Shown: positions 11,384 through 21,780 of the stretch, one piece after another
How positions within the stretch are numbered: the stretch's first letter is position 1
Layout of the letters: each line of letters opens with the position of its first letter
DNA from: Dipteris shenzhenensis
Lineage: Eukaryota > Polypodiophyta > Polypodiopsida > Gleicheniales
DNA length: 64,000 nt
Assembly: GCA_047967505.1 (NCBI GenBank)
Contig: CM106538.1
Direction: 5' to 3' (one strand)
Notes under the pieces: generated by a model
The model's database searches: none
Told to the model about the DNA's origin: nothing
The model's input: only the letters and a program-made list of their open reading frames with translations
Made by a program: the position numbers and the translations under genes

Positions 11384-12535
11384 TCAGAAGGCTTGTTCAA
11401 ATTGAGTCCAATACCTAGGAATTCTATCATTTTCTCTGAGGCTCATCCACCATTTATACGCCTTATTTCCAAGGGAAAGACTTGCTTCCCATGACTTGAT
11501 TTTCAGGAGGGGTATTCCTGAGTTGATGGAAGTCTTGCCATTTTTGTAAGAACGTATTAATCGCATCTTTATTACACTCCTTTTCTTACCCATTGAAAAT
11601 TAGTAGTTTCAAGTCCTTAAGAATGCTAGAGGTTTCTCTAAGTCGAGAGGTGGACCTCTCAACTTGATTAGGAGGAGTCGCTGATTTTTCCATGGGAGTT
11701 ACTAATTGAGAGTTGGATAACTTGGTTATGGCTTCAGTTAGGGACTTTAATGTATCATTAGTAGTTCCTAACTATGTCTCCATGTTTTGTGTTCGAGTTT
11801 CAAGTTAAATGAATTTTGTATACAGAAATCCATAATCACCATAGTCTGTCTTCCATTTCCACGCTATCCTCCTAAGTTTCATTTTGTATTTCCTCATGTA
11901 TTCTCTGTTCAGCTATAGCTTTTCTATTTCCATGTTATCCTCTTGAGTTTCATTTTGTATTTCCTCATGTATTCTCTCTGAGGCCTTTCCTTGCTATCCC
12001 TAACCATTTCATCTCTTTCTAGAGTTGTTATTTTAAAAATGCATTTTTTTCTAGAAATTTATAAAGCAAGAAGCTTTATACTAGAGAGAAAAATGCAATG
12101 CCCACTTCCCTTGTATTTGTTTAATGGTCTTGGATTCGTCTTCACACTTTCTTTGACCCACGATTTCTCGCTTCTTTTGATTCACAATCCTTTCGGTTCC
12201 ACTTCTTCCACTTTCCTCAATCTCGAACTTTGATCCTCTTTCTTTTAATAATGGCGAGGCTTTAATTTGGAAAGAAGTGGTCTTGGAGAACAAGGATCTT
12301 TGAAAAGAAAAAAGGCCTTAGAGAAGCCTCGAGACCACCAATCGTGGAAAGAGCTTCATCCTTCTCCTCCATTCCCCTTGGGGTGGTGTCCCTCTTGGAC
12401 CTAGTGGGAGCCTTCATGATTTTGGAACTTGGGAGCTTCGGACCTGAGGGGGTATCCTTCATGGAACTTATGCAGCCAATGAGAGAGGTAACCTTGCTTA
12501 GAACCGGGATCCCTTATTGGAGGAGAACTCATGGT
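11384..12535 (-). pseudogene. Ty3/gypsy-type gag fragment
   Basis: The minus-strand frame at 11593-11384 carries NKAYKWWMSLRENDRIPRYW followed by TQFEQAF, the core of the retrotransposon gag domain (A-x-x-W-W-x-x-L ... W-x-x-F-x-x-x-F). The frame shifts by one just upstream, where FLQKWQDFHQLRNTPPENQV reads in another phase. Further upstream, to about 12531, the text starts MSSPPIRDPGSKQG and becomes a charged, coiled-coil-like region containing a direct repeat. Gag would form the virus-like particle of the element. No nucleocapsid zinc knuckle was found after it. The protease fragment of the same type lies on the 5' side rather than the 3' side, so the element is rearranged or two elements are nested. 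Confidence 0.62.
11846..11985. repeat. Two direct repeats of about 55 bp, ~75 bp apart, within the gag-like region
   Basis: The segment TTTCATTTTGTATTTCCTCATGTATTCTCT (quoted here only by its core TTTGTATTTCCTCATG) with its preceding 'TCCA/TGTTATCCTC' occurs at about 11851-11906 and 11926-11980. On the minus strand it encodes R/K/E-rich text of the kind REYMRKYKMKLK, so the duplication lengthened a coiled-coil-like part of gag. Confidence 0.75.
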
Positions 12536-12539
12536 GATC

Positions 12540-13170
12540 AATAGTGGCACCCACATATGTTAGCCAGTGGAGGTCTGATTTGACCCTTACTGTTCACCTC
12601 ACGGGGTTTGTAGATATTAAACATTATGAGGGGAACCAATGTGCTCAACTCTTTATGCTTGGGGGTTGTTATTTGGAATCCTATTCTTTCTAGCACGTCG
12701 ATGTTTTCCAGAATGTGCATCCAATTCTGAGAGAACTCTAGATCAGCGAGAGGGGCATACCGAAATTCGTCTATCTCCTTCTCGTCATCTTCTCTCTCAC
12801 AAGTTTGGAATAGTTTCAGGGATGCGGTGCTGTTGGTTGTGTCGGACTCCATGACAAATAGTTGTCCTTACAGAGGGTGGGCCTTGTATGTATGCAAGTC
12901 CATTCACACGATTTGCTCCTCATGCCATATATAGAGGTTGTTGGTGCACCAATCATGTATGAGTCTGAACATTTACAAGAAGGGCCTGCCTAGGATGGCT
13001 TCATATCTAGGATGCTGGGTTAAGTGCATGACTACAAATCTAACAGGGTACAAATACCTCAATGTTAATACCCGTGCGGACTCCGAGGGTTCAATAGTTC
13101 CGTAGTCGACTAGCTTAACTACCAAGTGGCTTTGCTTGAGGGAAGGTTTTCCCCACCTCTCCCAACATTC
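12540..13170 (-). pseudogene. Ty3/gypsy-like retropepsin region
   Basis: From 13170 downwards the minus strand reads QSHLVVKLVDYGTIEPSESA, then LYPVRFVVMHLTQ and HPRYEAILGRPFL. This is the C-terminal half of a retropepsin-like aspartic protease, with the flap region and the I-L-G-R-P-F-L that ends the fold. The frame then passes three stops (for example near 12970) and continues as a 104-residue open piece at 12852-12538 beginning MESDTTNSTASLKLFQTC, rich in acidic residues, which would be the spacer before reverse transcriptase. The catalytic D-T/S-G segment is not seen; VDYG is in the position of the second structural half. No reverse transcriptase follows; a gag-like fragment follows instead. 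Confidence 0.55.
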
Positions 13171-14739
13171 CTTGGTGTTTTTAATTAAATTTTAGAAAAA
13201 TTTTCACTTAATAAAGAGGGGCTTTTTTATTGGGGGAAATTTTAGTTGATACCCCTTTAAGGCACATGATACATAGGGTTTCCCAGTCCCCGAGGGCCTC
13301 TGTGCCTTGCATGTGTTGTATCTGCTACTATTTCCTCAACTAAATATGGCCACACATCCTTCTTCCCTACAGATGGTCCTTGACACTGAGTCCTTTAAAG
13401 CTCTCCCAACTACTCTTCATGTCCCCAAAGATGGGTCTTGATATTGAGCCCGTACATCAACCATCTAAAGTTCTTTTTACTTCTCTTTATCTCCCTACTA
13501 ATCTTCTTTGAGTGATCATTAAAAGAGAGAGCCTACATATTGGCTCCCACACCATGGAGGTCACACAAGATGTAGGAACACCCATATTTGATATCATATG
13601 TACTAGCCCTTGGCTTGATTAGAATACCTTCTAGATGAGGTCAATTTGTACAATCACATGAATGATGAATTTGATTTTGAATTCAATGCCATATCAAAGC
13701 AAGAGCAGCCACTCTACAAGGCTGAGAATTAGGTCATTATGGAACAAATTGTGGCTCTTCAAAGGCCCACTACAAAGACATTGCCTATATACTACCAACA
13801 TATTGACTGAGGTTCTCTTCCCAAACCCACCACCAAGACACTGCCTACATACTCCACCCACCCCCACTATGTTGAGTAGCTCTTAGCAATTGCCATTTGT
13901 GAGACCACATCAATGTGGCACCAACTCATTGAAGTCTATTGCAATCTATCACCAAATGGACATAACTGTAGGCAACACATAAATGCTTGAAGTATAATTT
14001 TTCACATCTTGGCATGATTGACCTTGATGTCCTACATGCTATTGCAATGTAAGGAAGAGTGTTGCCTCTTCCTCGATGAGGTTTATGTTGGCATCAATGC
14101 CTTGTACTCATTGTGCCCCAAGGTCACTTTCTATCAACCTATGATTGCACTATATGTTTTGCAGGACAACAATGAGGTGCATGAGCCATTCTCTACTCCA
14201 AACCCTCAAGTTTTTGTGACCACAATGACACCATTTGGTTGGAAAATGCAAACAAAGTTCGGTGTAGCCCTAGCATCCTCCATGTAAGAAAAATATTTTG
14301 GTCTCCCAATTTTGAATCCCATCTAGTGTTTGTGAGCCCTTGCCCTAAGTCTTATTTGGGTTTTGAACTGCAATGCCTCAAACAAACCTAGAGCTAAGGT
14401 GAGATATTAACCCCGAATACATAGGGGTGCAAAGGTAACCTCGAGTGACCATGAGCACCAAAGCATGACTGAGGTGGCGGTTGCAATCAAGCAAGAAGGT
14501 TACATAGTGGCAGCTGAGCAGTAAGGTGGCGGTAAAGTATCAAAGTGATTTCAAATACCAAGGCAATCACTAAGAGGCAAAAGTGCAATAATGGTGCATA
14601 GATAGCTAAATCAATGGAGGACCAACACACTTCAAAAGGCACAAAGTAGGATGAACTATTGCTCAAACTAATGTTGATAATTGAGTCGAAGCCATCATTG
14701 CTGCTTAGGCTATTGTGAGGGGTATGTCTTGGGGAAACA
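13171..14739. other. Non-coding stretch with short duplications
   Basis: No gene can be supported. Small duplications are visible, for example a pair around 'GGTCCTTGACACTGAG' (13375) and 'GGGTCTTGATATTGAG' (13433), and 'AAGACATTGCCTATATACT' versus 'AAGACACTGCCTACATACT' (13776 and 13834). A 90-codon open frame at 14018-14287 has no recognisable family and no splice or promoter context. Confidence 0.4.
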
Positions 14740-15900
14740 TGTCACATCCTTCATAGAAGCCTCACGAGAGGATCAAACTTTCATATAACTACCCTCCACT
14801 CATGCTAATTTTTCTTGAGTAGAATGATCCCTTAAGGCTTCAGCTTCATTAATTATCCAAGGTGCATGGGAATATGTTATGTGAAATGAAACTAGAACTC
14901 ATAGAGCTCATCTCATGAGAGAAGTAGAGATTTCATAAGCGAGGGAAAGGGAGATAAAAAGCTACAATAGCATGTGGCCTAATAGTAGTGAAAAACTTAT
15001 CGAATAAGGGAGAGAAGGGCTTATAATTGCTATGTATAGATTCATTTTTCCATCAATCACATAAGCCCATATGTGACCATCCATGTCCTTCTTGGAATTT
15101 TTTGGCATGTGTCCCATCACAAGATGCTCATGACTCTTTAAAGACTTACAAAGTCAAGAGTCTTCTAACATGGAGCCCATAGTCACCCTCTCTTTTTCAT
15201 ATGTCCACATCCTTCATATTCCACATAGGAATTCTAGAAGGATTCCTCTTGATTTCACACTCTTCTACACTCCTCCACAAGTCCCCCACATGCTTGGCAT
15301 GTGATTTATCTTACATTATTGAGCACACATGGACATAAGACCCATTCACTCTCATAGATGTTTTTATCAAAGCTATACTTTTATATTAATATATAATCTT
15401 GGAAAAATTTCATCAAACTAATTTTTTTAGTTTCACAATATTGATAATAAATAATATGATTTTATATATTTTATTTTGGATTTCTAAGTTAAATATGTAA
15501 AAATTCTAGTGAAATTTGTAAAAATTTTGCATAAAAGTTTTAAATCTTGGTGAATAATTAAAGATTTTATTTTTAATAGGGTGTATAAACTTTTGATGCC
15601 AATATAAAAGTTTCATTCTTAATGAAACTAAAATGAAAAAATTATCCATGCTCACTTTTCCTATTTTCTAAAACCCCCATATTACACAAATAACTCTCAC
15701 CCAATACCAAGGTATTTATCACTCATACACAAGGTATTTACAAGGATCGATTCCATTCATCCTCTCATTAGAATACCTTAGAAAATGAAAATAAGGGGTA
15801 GCCACTACACTATTTCTTGATCCTCACACTCTTCACTCTTGTCAAACATATGTAAAAGCGATGCCAATTCCAAATAAAAGTAATCAAATTTTGTGTGACA
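14740..15900. mobile_element. Left LTR-like direct repeat (1161 bp)
   Basis: Begins TGTCACATCC and ends TTGTGTGACA, so the ends are TG...CA with a 7-bp inverted TGTCACA/TGTGACA, as expected of an LTR. It matches 20097-21200 in the same orientation over most of its length; shared landmarks are CATCCTTCATAGAAGCCTCA, CAAGGTGCATGGGA, GGCATGTGTCCCA and ATACCAAGGTATTT. Compared with the right copy it has an extra AT-rich block of roughly 300 bp at about 15355-15645 and lacks about 200 bp found there near 20230-20400. The copies are clearly diverged, so the insertion is old. It could also be a pair of non-LTR repeats, but the terminal structure favours LTRs. Confidence 0.68.
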
Positions 15901-18900
15901 TATTTTCTACCTAGCAAATCCCCAAGCCTGTCTTAGGGTCTATTGTCCAACAAGGTGGCTGATCACATAGAAGACTTAAGCCAATACTCATGGGTACTTG
16001 CCTTGATCAAACAAATAATATTTCATTGGATGAAGAGAAGGCTTTCTTTGATAAAAAATACAAGGCATTTTTGGAGAAATATAAGCATGTCCTTGATCAA
16101 AGACCTGATTGATATTACATCATTAGGTTTTTTATCCAAGCGTCTATCTCCACATCCAATTGAGTAGAATAAAGTAAACATTTTTTGTGTGTTTGTGTCA
16201 ATGGCTTAGTATAGTTTAACATGTCCAAAATCCGTTTAAACTATGTGTGACATGCACCCCCTTATTCACAACATTATCCAGGGTTACATAGCATTCTTTG
16301 TCATCTTCTATGATCACCTTTGATTCCAAGTCAAGATCACTTATAAGTGTCAACATTTCAAGAGCCTCAACATCCTTAGGATCACCACTATAGACTTCAT
16401 CCTTCTAGCCTATGTGGCTTGCTTCATCAATAGCAATTGTGGATCGTTTGTTTTCAAGCTTATCAACATCTAAAAGATCGACACTCAGATAGTCACATGT
16501 TTCAAATCCAAGATTTCAAGGTCTTCACATGGATGTTAACAAGCAAGCATGAAACTCCAACATGATCCAAGCTATCACCTTTATCCATATGATTTAATGC
16601 ATTGGCTATGAATGAGAAAATAACATTTCCAATCTTTCCATATTCATCTTTTGCTTCATATTCATATGTGTCAACCATCAAGAATTCATGCTCACTCATG
16701 AATCTTCAACAAACAATCCAAACACCAAGATTCTTGCCAAACATATATTTGTAGGAGGAAAAACATCACTTAATGGAATGGAAGTGGAGGTATCCTTACC
16801 CAAGCATGGCAAAGAATGAAATTTTGAGTCCCCCTAGTTTGAAATTGCATTAAGAAGTCTAAGAGGGGAGGATACAAACCCGTAATTAATGATTCATCTT
16901 TTGTTGGTGTGACCTTCATAACTAATAGGTTGCTCAATGATCTCTTTCCCACCAAAACACATTGCATCATCCTCTTTTACAGATCTTATTTCTCTTTGAG
17001 GAAAAAAATGCACAACTTTAATATGTTTTTCTTCAAGATTCAAGACCTTAAATTGTGAATCCTTTGCTTTCTGTTGTTATCTTTTTCCCATTTTAATACT
17101 TTTCTCTTTCCCTCATAAGAAAATAGGCAACTCATGTGTGTACTATGTAGGGCTATTTGTATTGAAGCCATTTTCGACCAAGTAATAGACAAAAACTTTC
17201 CATCATTCTTAATGTCTTTTTTTTTTCATCCTAGGACATTAATGGATAGTGCCCCCCTTCATGGCATTCATAGCAAGGGGCCCCAATTATATCTCAAGGA
17301 CTCGCATCACTCCTAGGACCTCTAGGAACCTATGCATTGACCAAATGCAATTTGAAATCGGTAAACTCAGCCACCATCAATTGGGAGATATTATGATCTA
17401 ACATAGAGGACTTTGGCACCTAAGGAGTTGCCTTTACCTCCACCTAAGAAGCCAAAGCTGATGATGTTAGAGTAGACATGAACAAGGATTCTATATGTAG
17501 AGAATCTTCCTTCTTTGTTGCAATGTAGAATGCCTCCATATATAATGTTTAATATCTACTGAGCCAAGACAATGCTCTAGAGCCATTAAGAATTTACTCA
17601 TATTTGTGTGCTCCATCTCTGAAAGACTTTGAGGGGTTGATGATGAAGTGGAATGACTCATAGAACTTACTTTTCATATTTTGTCCACAAAGCTTCATAT
17701 CAGATTCCCAATTCAGAGACCATCTCACTCTTCCCTTGACTTAAGCAATCCAACTATAGCAAGAAAGCATTTGGTGAAGTGATTGTCCTAGATCTTAGCA
17801 TCATTGCAGCCACCACTTGGTGCTAGTCCTCCTTGGTAGAGTCTAGTAAGGCCTCATGCCAACTCAAGGCTACATCTTATGGAAAATCAAGCATGAGCTC
17901 AGCCCAATCCTTCATGGACCATCCAAAAAACTGGCATCCTTGAACAAAATACCAAAGATAAGACTTGTCAAAACACTAGGATCTTCAACATAAAGAAAGC
18001 ACCAAGCTCTAAGCAATCTCCCATAGAGACTTAGTAAACCAAGGCCAAATTATTGTGCATAATCACTTCTTCAAGAATGGGCGTTTATTTTTTGCGAACT
18101 TTTCTTGGGCTAAGCTTGAGTGACTTGATTTTTTTGGTCATTTTTTAGAACATTATATAACACAACTTTTGGGATACTTCACATGATGTAAGGCTCACAT
18201 ATGTTGAGAAACACTTATAACACAACCCTTGATCTGTGTGATCACTTGAGAAGTAAGGTTAGTTGGCAAGGTTCACATGGACATAACGTTTTTCCAACCA
18301 TCATTGTATATCAATACTTTGAACATATATACTTAGTAGTTATTAATAATCAATAATTTCAACATGAGAATAATCAATGATACTAAAAGGGCATCCTTAT
18401 TAGCTTCACATCAAGGGAAAGATTGTCCTAAACAAAGGCAAAAAAAAGGAGCCCTAGATCTTGGCCAAGGGCTGGCCAACGCAATGTGCTTTGGGGGCTC
18501 CATCACACAAGTCTATTCTTGATCATGGTGACATGAAGGTGATCCATAATTGGTGTGCATAATGGATATAAGGTGATCAATGATTTATTTGTTTTATTAT
18601 TAAACATTTTACTCATGTGCATTAATTATACTTACTATCATATTAATTAGTCATTCCTTGATCATTTTGTGTATGAAATGGATCAATAATATCGATAGAA
18701 AAATTTAGTGAGCTATAGAAAGTTGTTTCAAAGGGAATTTGGTAGAAGGAGCTTCATGAGTCCCCCAATTCATTTCTTTTTTGTTCACTGCACAAAATTC
18801 TTACTTTGAGGTCAAAATAAAGATAGTAAGAAAACCATTAAGTTCACAAAGGTGTATGTTTTTAGTGCTCCTTTTCATGTCTTTTCCATTCACAACTCAC

Positions 18901-20096
18901 AAAGGCATGGGCTGCTTTGGCTAGAAACAGATGCACTTCTTCTCCAGAGAAGGTTTTGAAAAATCACCAAAAGGTACCCATGTTTATTGTTATTTCTAAG
19001 GTTTTTGGGCCTTTTGAGCTCATATATGGTGCCCAAAAGGACAAAATATGCATCAATCAAAAGTCTTCTTTAAAGATATATCAAGAAATTTATAGAGACT
19101 TTTTTGTATGGCACAAAATTATAGCATGATAGACCATCATTACTAGAATACATATGCAATGTGCCTAACCTCTTTGCCCATAAGGCTTGAGGGTTAAAAC
19201 TCATCTAGTCATACTCGAAAGAGTGCTACTTTGACCATCTCTTGCAATTTGGAAGACAAATATTTAAGTGAGTAAATTTAAAGGTGAGTAATTTGAGTAC
19301 ATTGTCAAGCAAATGATGATGGGAAAGCTTCCCAACAATTGGCTAAAATGGATTTGGTATCATAGTAGATTGTGTTCAAGAACTATAATGTTTGATTAAA
19401 AGGAAGTTTGATCATCTGCAGGATGCCTCTTATATCTACGTTAGATATAAGAAGACTGATAATTTGTAGGATGCCTCTTATGTCTACATTAGACACTATA
19501 GTATCCACACAAGAATTGGCTAGTCAATATGGGGATACAATTTTTTCTTGCTTCTTATGTACTCTTAGCTATCCTATGCTATAGTTGGTTGAGAAGAGAA
19601 GGTTGCTAGATAAATTTTAGCAAAAAACCCAATAACTACTACAAGATTATGTGAAAGTATTATTGTTCCAACCAATTGTGTGTTGCTTGATTACTATGAG
19701 TATGTGAAGTAGAAGCATGAAAGTACATATTCCTTTTGGAGAGGAGAGGCCTCCCCTGTATAGGGGAGCATTGTGCACCACCCAGGCATTCACCGTGGGA
19801 TGTTCTTATAGAAGATCATTTTCATTATGGAGTTGCATTATATGAATCAACTCTCTTGGATGTTCTCCATTTCCTACATAGTGTATCAAAATGAATTTAT
19901 GCATCAACTCTCTTGTATGCATTTTTCCATTTCCTACATATTGTATCAAAATAAATTTGAGCTAACGTCACATAGCAATGTATAAGTGTTTTCAGAAGTT
20001 AGAATGTGTGATGTCAATTATATTCGCCCTTGCTCGTTCTTGCCATGGCTCGTTCCCCCTTGCTCGTTATTTGGGGTACCTCATTTTAGGAAAACA
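15901..20096. mobile_element. Internal region between the two LTR-like repeats; no recognisable polymerase
   Basis: About 4.2 kb without protease, reverse transcriptase or integrase motifs. The minus strand has the better coding hints, though broken: an acidic stretch near 16700-16200 (for example VDTYEYEAKDEYGKIGNVIF at about 16680-16620, and DLDLESKVIIEDDKE near 16350-16300), and CYECHEGGTIH near 17280-17240. A tRNA-iMet-like primer site, TTTGGTATCATAGTAG, lies at about 19353-19368 on the plus strand, but not next to either repeat. This composition would suit a non-autonomous element (large-retrotransposon-derivative type) or one scrambled by nested insertions. Confidence 0.45.
19405..19500. 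repeat. ~50-bp tandem duplication
   Basis: GGATGCCTCTTATATCTACG (about 19420) recurs as GGATGCCTCTTATGTCTACA (about 19470), each preceded by a TGAT-A/C-AT word, period about 50. It lies just downstream of the primer-binding-site-like sequence. Confidence 0.6.
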
Positions 20097-21200
20097 TGGA
20101 ACATCCTTCATAGAAGCCTCACAAGGGTTCAAATTAGCATATAACATCCCTCCACTCATACTAATTTCACCCGAGTAGAATGATCCTTCAAGCCTCCACC
20201 TTCATCAATGATCCAAGGTGCATGGGATTTGTTAGAGTTAGAGGATATATACTCCCAATATCTCTAGAAAATATTGACCCATGTGGTTCAATGAGTGTCT
20301 AAAGAAATATGGCTCTGAAGCAAGAAATCAAGCATGGAGAGATAAGAGATGAAGACTCAAGAGAAATGTCATGAATTGATCTCAAATGTCATGGGAAATG
20401 GAACTACAACTCATAGATCCCATATCATGAGAGAAGTAGAGGTTTCACAAGAAAGAAGGAAAGAGAGAAAATCACGAAAAAAAGTTCAACTAGAGAGGAA
20501 GTAGACCCAAAACTCTATACAAGGGAACATATGCAAGAGGCTCATGAGATGAGCCACAACATGATGTGGCCTAATGATGTGGCCTAATGGTGGAAAACTT
20601 ATTGAACAAGGGAGACAAGGGCTTCTTTTATAGACACTTTGTCACCCTCCTTCACCCAGTTGCAATTACTGTTTGTAGATTCCTTTCTGCATCAATCACA
20701 CAAGCCCGTATGTCACCATCCATGTTCTTCTTGGCTACTGTTGACATGTGTCCCACCATAAGATTCTCATGAATCTTTAAAATTTGAGGTCAAGAGTCTT
20801 CTCACATGGGACCCTCTCGTTTTCATATGTCTACAACCTCCATATTCACTCTTCCACACTCCTCCACATGTCTTCCACATTATTGGCATGTGGTTTCTCT
20901 TACATTAGAGCACATATGGAAATGAGACCCATTTTTTTATATGACTCACTCTTCTTATTTTCTAAAACCCCCATAATATCTCATACACAAATCATTATGA
21001 CTCCATACCAAGGTATTTCTTGTTCATATACATGGTATTTACAATGATCCATTGCACTCATTCTGTAATTCCCTTACAACATCTTAGAAAATGAAAATAA
21101 GTGGTAGCCAATGGATTACCACTTGATCCTCACACTCTTATCAAACTTACATAAGAGTGATACCAATACCAAATATAAGATATCAAATTTTTGTGTCACA
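20097..21200. mobile_element. Right LTR-like direct repeat (1104 bp)
   Basis: Starts TGGAACATCC and ends TTGTGTCACA, parallel to the left copy. The five bases outside the pair are AAACA on the left (14735-14739) and AACCA on the right (21201-21205), a possible decayed target-site duplication. The sequence GGAAAACA precedes this copy and a near match (GGGAAACA) precedes the left copy, so the true start could be some bases earlier. No gene inside. Confidence 0.66.
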
Positions 21201-21780
21201 AACCACACAGCCATGCCTATTATAATGAGCTACAAACCCCTATTTTGGTTCAATACATGCTATCTTTTCCCCTACTCTCTCTCTCTATTCTATAGTATGC
21301 TCATTTCCTTGTCTCCGTAAAGTTATGTCCATGTCTCAACCTTGTCTCAACAAGTCCATTTCAATAATGCTTGTTTTCCTGCAGCCAAGCATCAATAGGA
21401 CATTAGTCAAGCTGAGGAGTGTAAGAGAGGGCATATTGGGTGAGAACATGCACCATTTTGAGAACCCAAGGGCTAGTCAACCAAGGATAGGGGAAAGGAC
21501 TGCAACACTATACCCATCCATGAACAAGTATGTCTCATGGATGTCTACTTGGTCAAAGATGCAATCAATGAGAAGGGGATGGGAAATGGGGCCAGTATGG
21601 TTTGGGCATTTATATTTTGGTAGTCCACGCACGCTTGAAGTTTCCCATTTGAAAAACAACCAATCACTCCTATCAATTGCATAGATGGCCCTGGCTCTTA
21701 TTATCGGTCAAGCTAGACTTTCACCTACTTGGCATAGTTGGGCTTTAATCCATACCTTTGTTGATGCACTGGTACCAAGG
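21201..21780. other. No supported gene
   Basis: Short open frames overlap on both strands at 21325-21684 without recognisable content. The stretch joins the LTR-like element to the repeat field. Confidence 0.4.
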
